A stretch of DNA of 64,000 nt from Cervus elaphus (Eukaryota > Chordata > Mammalia > Artiodactyla > Cervidae): assembly GCF_910594005.1 (NCBI RefSeq), contig NC_057827.1:1054001-1118000 (forward strand), given 5' to 3'. The position numbers and the translations under genes were made by a program. The stretch's first letter is position 1; each line of letters begins with the position of its first letter. The notes below the pieces were generated by a model, which was not told where the DNA came from, did not search any database, and worked only from the letters and a program-made list of their open reading frames with translations. Of this stretch, positions 11,659-24,394 are shown piece after piece.

Positions 11659-14046
11659 GGTGGTATTCCTCTGGAGACGAATCCAGGGACTAACCTGTCT
11701 TTTCGAGTTGATTTTTGGTCCACAGAGTTCTTTCGTGTTGCTACAGTGACCTCAGGATCCCTCTATCCTTGAAACAGTGTTCTTGGGGTTTCTCTGGAGT
11801 TCCATCAAGGAAATCAAGGCTCCTTTCATGTGTGATGTGCAAGACGGAATTGCTCTGCACGCAGTACAGGGGAATCGGGCCTCATCTCGCATCGAGGGGG
11901 AAGTCTCATGGTTTTTCTCGAGTTGCGGCGGGAACCTGGGGTATATTCTCGAGTTACGACGGGGATGGCCCTTCTACCCACGTGTTTGTTCAGCCACGTC
12001 AGGACTCCTGCCTAGTTGCGAGGGACAACTCTGGATTCTCCTCGAGGCTTGGCAGGGCAATTGGAACGCCTCTCCAGCTGAGGCGGGAGACCAAGGGTCC
12101 CTTTCCACGTGCCACAAGAATCCTGGGACTCCTATCAAGTTTCACGAGGAGTCAGGCATCGTCTCCTTTGGAGGCACTGATCTCCGCGTACCTCTGGAGT
12201 TTTCAAAGGATGTGAGGCCTCCTGTCGCGATGAGGTGGGGAACTAGGTGTTTCTCTGTGGTCTCCACAGGGGATTCAGACAACCTTTCTTCTTGGGAGAT
12301 GCAAGACAAGCCTGCATTCAAGTCACTGCAGGGATATCCGGCCTTATTTCGAGTCAGGGCATCGCGGTGTCCATTCCACTTGAGGCCGCAAACTCAGGAT
12401 CCCTCTGACATACCTAGAGCTGCGAGAAGCCTCCTCTTGAGGTGCTTGTGGTAAGGTGGTATTCCTCAGGAGTCGAAGCCAGGGACTAACCTCTCATCTC
12501 GTGTTGATTCTTGGTCCACGGAGCTCTTTCGTGTTGCTACAGTGACCTCAGGATCCCTCTATCCTTGAAACAGTGTTCTTGGGGTTTCTCTGGAGTGCCA
12601 TCAAGGAAATCAAGGCTCCTTTCATGTGTGATGTGCAACACGGAATTGCTCTGCACGCAGTGCAGGGGAATCAGTCTTCATCTCGCGGCGAGGGGGAAGT
12701 CTCATGGTTTTTCTCGAGTTGCGGCGGGAACCTGGGGTATATTCTCGAGTTACGACGGGGATGGCCCGTCCACACACGTGTGTGTTCAGCCATGTCAGGA
12801 CTCCTGCCTAGTTGCGAGACACAACTCGGAATTCTCCTCGAGGCTTGGCAAGGCAATTGGGACGCCTCTCCAGCTGAGGCGGGAGACCAAGGGTCCCTTT
12901 CCAAGTGCCACAGGAATCCTGGGACTCCTATCAAGTTTCACGAGGAGTCAGGCATCGTCTCCTTTGGAGGCACTGATCTCCGCGTACCTCTGGAGTTTTC
13001 AAAGGATGTGAGGCCTCCGGTCGCGATGAGGTGGGGAACTAGGTCTTTCTCTGTGGTCTCCACAGGGGATTCAGACATCCTTTCATCTTGGGAGATGCAA
13101 GACGAGCCTGCATTCAAGTCACTGCAGGGATATCCAGCCTTATTTCGCGTCAGGGCATCGCGGTGTCCATTCCACTTGAGGCCGCAAACTTAGGGTCCCT
13201 CTCACATACCTAGAGCTGAGAGAAGCCTCCTCTTGAGGTGCTTGTGGTAAGGTGGTATTCCTCTGGAGTCGAAGCCAGGGACTAACCTCTCATCTCGAGT
13301 TGATTTTGGGCCCACGGAGCTCTTTCGTGTTGCTACAGTGACCTCAGGATCCCTCTATCCTTGAAACAGTGTTCTTGGGGTTTCTCTGGAGTGCCATCAA
13401 GGAAATCAAGGCTCCTTTCATGTGTGATGTGCAACACGGAATTGCTCTGCACGCAGTGCAGGGGAATCGGGCCTCATCTCGCGGCGAGGGGGAAGTCTCA
13501 TGGTTTTTCTCGAGTTGCGGCGGGAACCTGGGGTATATTCTCGAGTTACGACGGGGATGGCCCTTCCACCCACGTGTTTCTTCAGCGACGTCAGGACTCC
13601 TGCCTAGTTGCGAGGGACAACTCGGGATTCTCCTCGAGGCTTGGCAAGGCAATTGGGACACCTCTCCAGCTGAGGCGGGAGACCAAGTGTCCCTTTCCAA
13701 GTGCCACAGGAATCCTGGGACTCCTATCAAGTTTCACGAGGAGTCAGGAATCGTCTCCTTTGGAGGCACTGATCTCCGCGTACCTCTGGAGTTTTCAAAG
13801 GATGTGAGGCTATCGGTCGCGATGAGGTGGGGAACTAAGTCTTTCTCTGTGCTTTCCACAGGGGATTCAGACATCCTTTCGTCCTGGCAGATGCAAGACG
13901 AGCCTGCATTGAAGTCACTGCAGGGATATCCGGCCTTATTTCGAGTCAGGGCATCGCGGTGTCCATTCCACTTGAGGCCGCAAACTCAGGGTCCCTCTCA
14001 CATACCTAGAGCTGAGAGAAGCCTCCTCTTGAGGTGCTTGTGGTAA
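11659..14046 (+). repeat. Trimer higher-order unit: M15-M17 (A-B'-D)
   Basis: M15 11659-12454 is class A with gacaaccttt, gacaagcc and ctctgacatacc, shared with the M72 tail. M16 12455-13250 is B' (B linker, then cccgtccacac, ccatgtcagg, gcgagacac, cggaattctcc and a C tail) with a private TAG in aacttagggtc near 13191. M17 13251-14046 is D with gggacacctc, caggaatcgtc and ctggcagatgc. This 2,388-bp unit recurs immediately downstream and again at 57.8 kb. Confidence 0.78.
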
Positions 14047-16434
14047 GGTGGTATTCCTCTGGAGTCGAATCCAGGGACTAACCTCTCTTTTCGAGTTGAT
14101 TTTTGGTCCACAGAGTTCTTTCGTGTTGCTACAGTGACCTCAGGATCCCTCTATCCTTGAAACAGTGTTCTTGGGGTTTCTCTGGAGTGCCATCAAGGAA
14201 ATCAAGGCTCCTTTCATGTGTGATGTGCAAGACGGAATTGCTCTGCACGCAGTACAGGGGAATCGGGCCTCATCTCGCATCGAGGGGGAAGTCTCATGGT
14301 TTTTCTCGAGTTGCGGCGGGAACCTGGGGTATATTCTCGAGTTACGACGGGGATGGCCCTTCCACCCACGTGTTTGTTCAGCCACGTCAGGACTCCTGCC
14401 TAGTTGCGAGGGACAACTCGGGATTCTCCTCGAGGCTTGGCAGGGCAATTGGAACGCCTCTCCAGCTGAGGCGGGAGACCAAGGGTCCCTTTCCACGTGC
14501 CACAAGAATCCTGGGACTCCTATCAAGTTTCACGAGGAGTCAGGCATCGTCTCCTTTGGAGGCACTGATCTCCGCGTACCTCTGGAGTTTTCAAAGGATG
14601 TGAGGCCTCCGGTCGCGATGAGGTGGGGAACTAGGTGTTTCTCTGTGGTCTCCACAGGGGATTCAGACATCCTTTCTTCTTGTGAGATGCAAGACAAGCC
14701 TGCATTCAAGTCACTGCAGGGATATCCGGCCTTATTTCGAGTCAGGGCATCGCGGTGTCCATTCCACTTGAGGCCGCAAACTCAGGATCCCTCTGACATA
14801 CCTAGAGCTGAGAGAAGCCTCCTCTTGAGGTGCTTGTGGTAAGGTGGTATTCCTCAGGAGTCGAAGCCAGGGACTAACCTCTCATCTCGTGTTGATTCTT
14901 GGTCCACGGAGCTCTTTCGTGTTGCTACAGTGACCTCAGGATCCCTCTAGCCTTGAAACAGTGTTCTTGGGGTTTCTCTGGAGTGCCATCAAGGAAATCA
15001 AGGCTCCTTTCATGTGTGATGTGCAACACGGAATTGCTCTGCACGCAGTGCAGGGGAATCAGGCTTCATCTCGCGGCGAGGGGGAAGTTTCATGGTTTTT
15101 CTCGAGTTGCGGCGGGAACCTGGGGTATATTCTCGAGTTACGACGGGGATGGCCCGTCCACACACGTGTGTGTTCAGCCATGTCAGGACTCCTGCCTAGT
15201 TGCGAGACACAACTCGGAATTCTCCTCGAGGCTTGGCAAGGCAATTGGGACGCCTCTCCAGCTGAGGCGGGAGACCAAGGGTCCCTTTCCAAGTGCCACA
15301 GGAATCCTGGGACTCCTATCAAGTTTCACGAGGAGTCAGGCATCGTCTCCTTTGGAGGCACTGATCTCCGCGTACCTCTGGAGTTTTCAAAGGATGTGAG
15401 GCCTCCGGTCGCGATGAGGTGGGGAACTAGGTCTTTCTCTGTGGTCCCCACAGGGGATTCAGACATCCTTTCATCTTGGGAGATGCAAGACGAGCCTGCA
15501 TTCAAGTCACTGCAGGGATATCCAGCCTTATTTCGCGTCAGGGCATCGCGGTGTCCATTCCACTTGAGGCCGCAAACTCAGGGTCCCTCTCACATACCTA
15601 GAGCTGAGAGAAGCCTCCTCTTGAGGTGCTTGTGGTACGGTGGTATTCCTCTGGAGTCGAAGCCAGGGACTAACCTCTCATCTCGAGTTGATTTTGGGCC
15701 CACGGAGCTCTTTCGTGTTGCTACAGTGACCTCAGGATTCCTCTAGCCTTGAAACAGTGTTCTTGGGGATTCTCTGGAGTGCCATCAAGGAAATCAAGGC
15801 TCCTTTCATGTGTGATGTGCAACACGGAATTGCTCTGCACGCAGTGCAGGGGAATCGGGCCTCATCTCGCGGCGAGGGGGAAGTCTCATGGTTTTTCTCG
15901 AGTTGCGGCGGGAACCTGGGGTATATTCTCGAGTTACGACGGGGATGGCCCTTCCACCCACGTGTTTCTTCAGCGACGTCAGGACTCCTGCCTAGTTGCG
16001 AGGGACAACTCTGGATTCTCCTCGAGGCTTGGCAAGGCAATTGGGACACCTCTCCAGCTGAGGCGGGAGACCAAGTGTCCCTTTCCAAGTGCCACAGGAA
16101 TCCTGGGACTCCTATCAAGTTTCACGAGGAGTCAGGCATCGTCTCCTTTGGAGGCACTGATCTCCGCGTACCTCTGGAGTTTTCAAAGGATGTGAGGCTA
16201 TCGGTCGCGATGAGGTGGGGAACTAAGTCTTTCTCTGTGCTTTCCACAGGGGATTCAGACATCCTTTCGTCCTGGCAGATGCAAGACGAGCCTGCATTGA
16301 AGTCACTGCAGGGATATCCGGCCTTATTTCGAGTCAGGGCATCGCGGTGTCCATTCCACTTGAGGCCGCAAACTCAGGGTCCCTCTCACATACCTAGAGC
16401 TGAGAGAAGCCTCCTCTTGAGGTGCTTGTGGTAA
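14047..16434 (+). repeat. Trimer higher-order unit: M18-M20 (A-B'-D)
   Basis: M18 14047-14842 is class A with cttgtgagatgc, gacaagcc and ctctgacatacc. M19 14843-15638 is B' with gggaagtttcatgg and ggtccccacagg, and its shared TAA is changed to tac (gtggtacgg near 15636), which lengthens the forward open frame into the next unit. M20 15639-16434 is D with aggattcctc, ggggattctctgg, gggacacctc and ctggcagatgc. This is the second copy of the A-B'-D trimer and the best match to 59.4-61.8 kb. Confidence 0.78.
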
Positions 16435-18026
16435 GGTGGTATTCCTCTGGAGACGAATCCAGGGACTAACCTCTCTTTTCGAGTTGATTTTTGGTCCACA
16501 GAATTCTTTCGTGTTGCTACAGTGACCTCAGGATCCCTCTATCCTTGAAACAGTGTTCTTGGGGTTTCTCTGGAGTGCCATCAAGGAAATCAAGGCTCCT
16601 TTCATGTGTGATGTGCAAGACGGAATTGCTCTGCACGCAGTACAGGGGAATCGGGCCTCATCTCGCATCGAGGGGGAAGTCTCATGGTTTTTCTCGAGTT
16701 GCGGCGGGAACCTGGGGTATATTCTCGAGTTACGACGGGGATGGCCCTTCCACCCACGTGTTTGTTCAGCCACGTCAGGACTCCTGCCTAGTTGCGAGGG
16801 ACAACTCGGGATTCTCCTCGAGGCTTGGCAGGGCAATTGGAACGCCTCTCCAGCTGAGGCGGGAGACCAAGTGTCCCTTTCCACGTGCCACAAGAATCCT
16901 GGGACTCCTATCAAGTTTCACGAGGAGTCAGGCATCGTCTCCTTTGCAGGCACTGATCTCCGCGTACCTCTGGAGTTTTCAAAGGATGTGAGGCCTCCGG
17001 TCGCGATGAGGTGGGGAACTAGGTGTTTCTCTGTGGTCTCCACAGGGGATTCAGACATCCTTTCTTCTTGTGAGAAGCAAGACGAGCCCGCATTCAAGTC
17101 ACTGCAGGGATATCCGGCCTTATTTCGCGTCAGGGCATCGCGGTGTCCATTCCACTTGAGGCCGCAAACTCAGGATCCCTCTCACATACCTAGAGCTGAG
17201 AGAAGCCTCCTCTTGAGGTGCTTGTGGTAAGGTGGTATTCCTCAGGAGTCGAAGCCAGGGACTAACCTCTCATCTCGTGTTGATTCTTGGTCCACGGAGC
17301 TTTTTCGTGTTGCTACAGTGACCTCAGGATCCCTCTAGCCTTGAAACAGTGTTCTTGGGGTTTCTCTGGAGTGCCATCAAGGAAATCAAGGCTCCTTTCA
17401 TGTGTGATGTGCAACACGGAATTGCTCTGCACGCAGTGCAGGGGAATCGGGCCTCATCTCGCGGCGAGGGGGAAGTCTCATGGTTTTTCTCGAGTTGCGG
17501 CGGGAAACTGGGGTATATTCTCGAGTTACGACGGGGATGGCCCTTCCACACACGTGTGTGTTCAGCCATGTCAGGACTCCTGCCTAGTTGCGAGGGACAA
17601 CTCGGGATTCTCCTCGAGGCTTTGCAGGGCAATTGGGACGCCTCTCCAGCTGAGGCGGGAGACCAAGGGTCCCTTTCCACGTGCCACAGGAATCCTGGGT
17701 CTCCTATCAAGTTTCACGAGGAGTCAGGCATCGTCTCCTTTGGAGGCACTGATCTCCGCATACCTCTGGAGTTTTCAAAGAATGTGAGGCCTCCAGTCGC
17801 GATGAGGTGGGGAACTAGGTGTTTCTCTGTGGTCCCCACAGGGGATTCAGACATCCTTTCATCTTGGGAGATGCAAGACGAGCCTGCATTCAAGTCACTG
17901 CAGGGATATCCGGCCTTATTTCGAGTCAGGGCATCGCGGTGTCCATTCCACTTGAGGCCGCAAACTCAGGGTCCCTCTCACATACCTAGAGCTGAGAGAA
18001 GCCTCCTCTTGAGCTGCTTGTGGTAA
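16435..18026 (+). repeat. Monomers M21-M22: A, B
   Basis: M21 16435-17230 is class A with a private cagaattctttcg (EcoRI site) and cctttgcaggc. M22 17231-18026 is B with cacgtgtgtgttcagccatg, ggctttgcagg and a tail carrying ggtccccacagg near 17830 and gagctgcttg near 18013. The M22 tail from about 17.83 kb is the left end of a recent 3,184-bp tandem duplication. Confidence 0.75.
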
Positions 18027-21000
18027 GGTGGTATACCTCTGGAGTCGAAGCCAGGGACTAACCTCTCATCTAGAGTTGATTTTTGGCCCACGGAGCTCTT
18101 TCGTGTTGCTACAGTGACCTCAGGATCCCTCTATCCTTGAAACAGTGTTCTTGGGGTTTCTCTGGAGTGCCATCAAGGAAATCAAGGCTCCTTTCATGTG
18201 TGATGTGCAACACGGAATTGCTCTGCACGCAGTGCAGGGGAATCGGGCCTCATCTCGCGGCGAGGGGGAAGTCTCATGGTTTTTCTCGAGTTGCGGCGGG
18301 AACCTGGGGTATATTCTCGAGTTATGACGGGGATGGACCTTCCACCCACGTGTTTCTTCAGCGACGTCAGGACTCCTGCCTAGTTGCGAGGGACAGCTCT
18401 GGATTCTCCTCGAGGCTTGGCAGGGCAATTGGGACGCCTATCCAGCTGAGGCGGGAGACCAAGTGTCCCTTTCCAAGTGCCACAGGAATCCTGGGACTCC
18501 TATCAAGTTTCACGAGGAGTCAGGCGTCGTCTCCTTTGGAGGCACTGATCTCCGCGTACCTCTGGAGTTTTCAAAGGATGTGAGGCTATCGGTCGCGATG
18601 AGGTGGGGAACTAAGTCTTTCTCTGTGCTTTCCACAGGGGATTCAGACATCCTTTCGTCCTGGGAGATGCAAGACGAGCCTGCATTGTAGTCACTGCAGG
18701 GATATCCGGCCTTATTTCGAGTCAGGGCATCGCGGTGTCCATTCCACTTGAGGCCGCAAACTCAGGGTCCCTCTCACATACCAAGAGCTGAGAGAAGCCT
18801 CCTCTTGAGGTGCTTGTGGTAAGGTGGTATTCCTCTGGAGTCGAAGCCAGGGACTAACCTCTCATCTCGAGTTGATTTTTGGTCCACGGAGCGCTTTCGT
18901 GTTGCTACAGTGACCTCAGGATCCCTCTATCCTTGAAGCAGTGTTCTTGGGGTTTCTCTGGAGTGCCATGAAGGAAATCAAGTCTCCTTTCATGTGTGAT
19001 GTGCAACACAGAATTGCTCTGCACGCAGTGCAGGGGAATCGGGCCTCATTTCGCGGCGAGGGGGAAGTCTCATGGTTTTTCTCGAATTGCGGCGGGAACC
19101 TGGGGTATATTCTCGAGTTACGACAGGGATGGCCTTTCCACACACGTGTTTGTTCAACGACGTCAGGACTCTTGCCTAGTTGCGAGACACAACTCGGGAT
19201 TCTCCTCGAGGCTTGGCAAGGCAATTGGGACGCCTCTCCAGCTGAGGCGGGAGACCAAGGGTCCCTTTCCACGTGCCACAGGAATCCTGGGACTCCTATC
19301 AAGTTTCACGAGGAGTCAGGCATCGTCTCCTTTGGAGGCACTGATCTCCGCGTACCTCTGGAGTTTTCAAAGGATGTGAGGCCTCCAGTCGCGGTGAGGT
19401 GGGGAACTAGGTCTTTCTCTGTGCTTTCCACAGGGGATTCAGACATCCTTTCATCTTGGGAGATGCAAGACGAGCCTGCATTCAAGTCACTGCAACGATA
19501 TCCAGCCTTATTTCGCGTCAGGGCATCGCGGTGTCCATTCCACTTGAGGCCGCAAACTCAGGGTCCCTCTCACATACCTAGAGCTGAGAGAAGCCTCCTC
19601 TTGAGGTGCTTGTGGTAAGGTGGTATTCCTCTGGAGACGAATCCAGGGACTAACCTCTCTTTTCGAGTTGATTTTTGGTCCACAGAGTTCTTTCGTGTTG
19701 CTACAGTGACCTCAGGATCCCTCTATCCTTGAAACAGTGTTCTTGGGGTTTCTCTGGAGTGCCATCAAGGAAATCAAGGCTCCTTTCATGTGTGATGTGC
19801 AACACGGAATTTCTCTGCACGCAGTACAGGGGAATCGGGCCTCATCTCGCATCGAGGGGGAAGTCTCATGGTTTTTCTCGAGTTGCGGCGGGAACCTGGG
19901 GTATATTCTCGAGTTACGACGGGGATGGCCCTTCCACCCACGTGTTTGTTCAGCCACGTCAGGACTCCTGCCTAGTTGCGAGGGACAACTCGGGATTCTC
20001 CTCGAGGCTTGGCAGGGCAATTGGAACGCCTCTCCAGCTGAGGCGGGAGACCAAGGGTCCCTTTCCACGTGCCACAAGAATCCTGGGACTCCTATCAAGT
20101 TTCACGAGGAGTCAGGCATCGTCTCCTTTGGAGGCACTGATCTCCGCGTACCTCTGGAGTTTTCAAAGGATGTGAGGCCTCCGGTCGCGATGAGGTGGGG
20201 AACTAGGTGTTCCTCTGTGGTCTCCACAGGGGATTCAGACATCCTTTCTTCTTGGGAGATGCAAGACGAGCCTGCATTCAAGTCACTGCAGGGATATCCG
20301 GCCTTATTTCGCGTGAGGGCATCGCGGTGTCCATTCCACTTGAGGCCGCAAACTCAGGATCCCTCTCACATACCTAGAGCTGAGAGAAGCCTCCTCTTGA
20401 GGTGCTTGTGGTAAGGTGGTATTCCTCAGGAGTCGAAGCCAGGGACTAACCTCTCATCTCGTGTTGATTCTTGGTCCACGGAGCTCTTTCGTGTTGCTAC
20501 AGTGACCTCAGGATCCCTCTAGCATTGAAACAGTGTTCTTGGGGTTTCTCTGGAGTCCCATCAAGGAAATCAAGGCTCCTTTCATGTGTGATGTGTAACA
20601 CGGAATTGCTCTGCACGCAGTGCAGGGGAATCGGGCCTCATCTCGCATCGAGGGGGAAGTCTCATGGTTTTTCTCGAGTTGCGGCGGGAACCTGGGGTAT
20701 ATTCTCGAGTTACGACGGTAATGGCCCTTCCACCCACGTGTTTCTTCAGCGACGTCAGGACTCCTGCCTAGTTGCGAGGGACAACTCGGGATTCTCCTCG
20801 AGGCTTTGCAGGGCAATTGGGACGCCTCTCCAGCTGAGACGGGAGACCAAGGGTCCCTTTCCACGTGCCACAGGAATCCTGGGTCTCCTATCAAGTTTCA
20901 CGAGGAGTCAGGCATCGTCTCCTTTGGAGGCACTGATCTCCGCATACCTCTGGAGTTTTCAAAGGATTTGAGGCCTCCGGTCGCGATGAGGTGGGGAACT

Positions 21001-21210
21001 AGGTCTTTCTCTGTGGTCCCCACAGGGGATTCAGACATCCTTTCATCTTGGGAGATGCAAGACGAGCCTGCATTCAAGTCACTGCAGGGATATCCGGCCT
21101 TATTTCGAGTCAGGGCATCGCGGTGTCCATTCCACTTGAGGCCGCAAACTCAGGGTCCCTCTCACATACCTAGAGCTGAGAGAAGCCTCCTCTTGAGCTG
21201 CTTGTGGTAA
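18027..21210 (+). repeat. Tetramer higher-order unit, order D-C-A-B: M23-M26 (copy 1)
   Basis: M23 18027-18822 is class D with gtatacctctgg, catctagagttg, gttatgacgg, gtgccattgtagtc-like loss of frame (gcattgtagtc near 18684) and cataccaagagc. M24 18823-19618 is C with ggagcgctttcg, gtgttcaacgacg and ctgcaacgat (PstI lost). M25 19619-20414 is A with caacacggaattt in place of gcaagacgg. M26 20415-21210 is B with agcattgaaac, gagtcccatc and gtgtaacacgg. The order A-B-D-C differs from the A-B-C-D seen after 32 kb. Confidence 0.8.
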
Positions 21211-24200
21211 GGTGGTATACCTCTGGAGTCGAAGCCAGGGACTAACCTCTCATCTAGAGTTGATTTTTGGCCCACGGAGCTCTTTCGTGTTGCTACAGTG
21301 ACCTCAGGATCCCTCTATCCTTGAAACAGTGTTCTTGGGGTTTCTCTGGAGTGCCATCAAGGAAATCAAGGCTCCTTTCATGTGTGATGTGCAACACGGA
21401 ATTGCTCTGCACGCAGTGCAGGGGAATCGGGCCTCATCTCGCGGCGAGGGGGAAGTCTCATGGTTTTTCTCGAGTTGCGGCGGGAACCTGGGGTATATTC
21501 TCGAGTTATGACGGGGATGGACCTTCCACCCACGTGTTTCTTCAGCGACGTCAGGACTCCTGCCTAGTTGCGAGGGACAGCTCTGGATTCTCCTCGAGGC
21601 TTGGCAGGGCAATTGGGACGCCTCTCCAGCTGAGGCGGGAGACCAAGTGTCCCTTTCCAAGTGCCACAGGAATCCTGGGACTCCTATCAAGTTTCACGAG
21701 GAGTCAGGCGTCGTCTCCTTTGGAGGCACTGATCTCCGCGTACCTCTGGAGTTTTCAAAGGATGTGAGGCTATCGGTCGCGATGAGGTGGGGAACTAAGT
21801 CTTTCTCTGTGCTTTCCACAGGGGATTCAGACATCCTTTCGTCCTGGGAGATGCAAGACGAGCCTGCATTGTAGTCACTGCAGGGATATCCGGCCTTATT
21901 TCGAGTCAGGGCATCGCGGTGTCCATTCCACTTGAGGCCGCAAACTCAGGGTCCCTCTCACATACCAAGAGCTGAGAGAAGCCTCCTCTTGAGGTGCTTG
22001 TGGTAAGGTGGTATTCCTCTGGAGTCGAAGCCAGGGACTAACCTCTCATCTCGAGTTGATTTTTGGTCCACGGAGCGCTTTCGTGTTGCTACAGTGACCT
22101 CAGGATCCCTCTATCCTTGAAACAGTGTTCTTGGGGTTTCTCTGGAGTGCCATGAAGGAAATCAAGTCTCCTTTCATGTGTGATGTGCAACACAGAATTG
22201 CTCTGCACGCAGTGCAGGGGAATCGGGCCTCATTTCGCGGCGAGGGGGAAGTCTCATGGTTTTTCTCGAGTTGCGGCGGGAACCTGGGGTATATTCTCGA
22301 GTTACGACAGGGATGGCCCTTCCACACACGTGTTTGTTCAACGACGTCAGGACTCTTGCCTAGTTGCGAGACACAACTCGGGATTCTCCTCGAGGCTTGG
22401 CAAGGCAATTGGGACGCCTCTCCAGCTGAGGCGGGAGACCAAGGGTCCCTTTCCACGTGCCACAGGAATCCTGGGACTCCTATCAAGTTTCACGAGGAGT
22501 CAGGCATCGTCTCCTTTGGAGGCACTGATCTCCGCGTACCTCTGGAGTTTTCAAAGGATGTGAGGCCTCCAGTCGCGGTGAGGTGGGGAACTAGGTCTTT
22601 CTCTGTGGTCTCCACAGGGGATTCAGACATCCTTTCATCTTGGGAGATGCAAGACGAGCCTGCATTCAAGTCACTGCAACGATATCCAGCCTTATTTCGC
22701 GTCAGGGCATCGCGGTGTCCATTCCACTTGAGGCCGCAAACTCAGGGTCCCTCTCACATACCTAGAGCTGAGAGAAGCCTCCTCTTGAGGTGCTTGTGGT
22801 AAGGTGGTATTCCTCTGGAGACGAATCCAGGGACTAACCTCTCTTTTCGAGTTGATTTTTGGTCCACAGAGTTCTTTCGTGTTGCTACAGTGACCTCAGG
22901 ATCCCTCTATCCTTGAAACAGTGTTCTTGGGGTTTCTCTGGAGTGCCATCAAGGAAATCAAGGCTCCTTTCATGTGTGATGTGCAACACGGAATTGCTCT
23001 GCACGCAGTACAGGGGAATCGGGCCTCATCTCGCATCGAGGGGGAAGTCTCATGGTTTTTCTCGAGTTGCGGCGGGAACCTGGGGTATATTCTCGAGTTA
23101 CGACGGGGATGGCCCTTCCACCCACGTGTTTGTTCAGCCACGTCAGGACTCCTGCCTAGTTGCGAGGGACAACTCGGGATTCTCCTCGAGGCTTGGCAGG
23201 GCAATTGGAACGCCTCTCCAGCTGAGGCGGGAGACCAAGGGTCCCTTTCCACGTGCCACAAGAATCCTGGGACTCCTATCAAGTTTCACGAGGAGTCAGG
23301 CATCGTCTCCTTTGGAGGCACTGATCTCCGCGTACCTCTGGAGTTTTCAAAGGATGTGAGGCCTCCGGTCGCGATGAGGTGGGGAACTAGGTGTTCCTCT
23401 GTGGTCTCCACAGGGGATTCAGACATCCTTTCTTCTTGGGAGATGCAAGACGAGCCTGCATTCAAGTCACTGCAGGGATATCCGGCCTTATTTCGAGTCA
23501 GGGCATCGCGGTGTCCATTCCACTTGAGGCCGCAAACTCAGGATCCCTCTCACATACCTAGAGCTGAGAGAAGCCTCCTCTTGAGGTGCTTGTGGTAAGG
23601 TGGTATTCCTCAGCAGTCGAAGCCAATGACTAACCTCTCATCTCGTGTTGATTCTTGGTCCACGGAGCTCTTTCGTGTTGCTACAGTGACCTCAGGATCC
23701 CTCTAGCATTGAAACAGTGTTCTTGGGGTTTCTCTGGAGTCCCATCAAGGAAATCAAGGCTCCTTTCATGTGTGATGTGTAACACGGAATTGCTCTGCAC
23801 GCAGTGCAGGGGAATCGGGCCTCATCTCGCATCGAGGGGGAAGTCTCATGGTTTTTCTCGAGTTGCGGCGGGAACCTGGGGTATATTCTCGAGTTACGAC
23901 GGGGATGGCCCTTCCACCCACGTGTTTCTTCAGCGACGTCAGGACTCCTGCCTAGTTGCGAGGGACAACTCGGGATTCTCCTCGAGGCTTTGCAGGGCAA
24001 TTGGGACGCCTCTCCAGCTGAGACGGGAGACCAAGGGTCCCTTTCCACGTGCCACAGGAATCCTGGGTCTCCTATCAAGTTTCACGAGGAGTCAGGCATC
24101 GTCTCCTTTGGAGGCACTGATCTCCGCATACCTCTGGAGTTTTCAAAGGATTTGAGGCCTCCGGTCGCGATGAGGTGGGGAACTAGGTCTTTCTCTGTGG

Positions 24201-24394
24201 TCTCCACAGGGGATTCAGACATCCTTTCATCTTGGGAGATGCAAGACGAGCCTGCATTCAAGTCACTGCAGGGATATCCGGCCTTATTTCGAGTCAGGGC
24301 ATCGCGGTGTCCATTCCACATGAGGCCGCAAACTCAGGGTCCCTCTCACATACCTAGAGCTGAGAGAAGCCTCCTCTTGAGGTGCTTGTGGTAA
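21211..24394 (+). repeat. Tetramer higher-order unit, order D-C-A-B: M27-M30 (copy 2)
   Basis: M27 21211-22006, M28 22007-22802, M29 22803-23598 and M30 23599-24394 repeat the previous tetramer at a shift of 3,184 bp. The private marks are kept: catctagagttg, gttatgacgg, cataccaagagc, ggagcgctttcg, gtgttcaacgacg, ctgcaacgat, agcattgaaac and gtgtaacacgg. I noticed roughly a dozen differences, for example the M30 linker cagcagtcgaagccaatgac and cacatgaggcc in the M30 tail. This is a young tandem duplication. Confidence 0.82.

Noticed and set aside
14961..15746. Longer 261-codon frame running past the usual stop in M19
   Set aside because: It results from one substitution that turns the shared TAA into TAC near 15638; the added codons are ordinary linker sequence.
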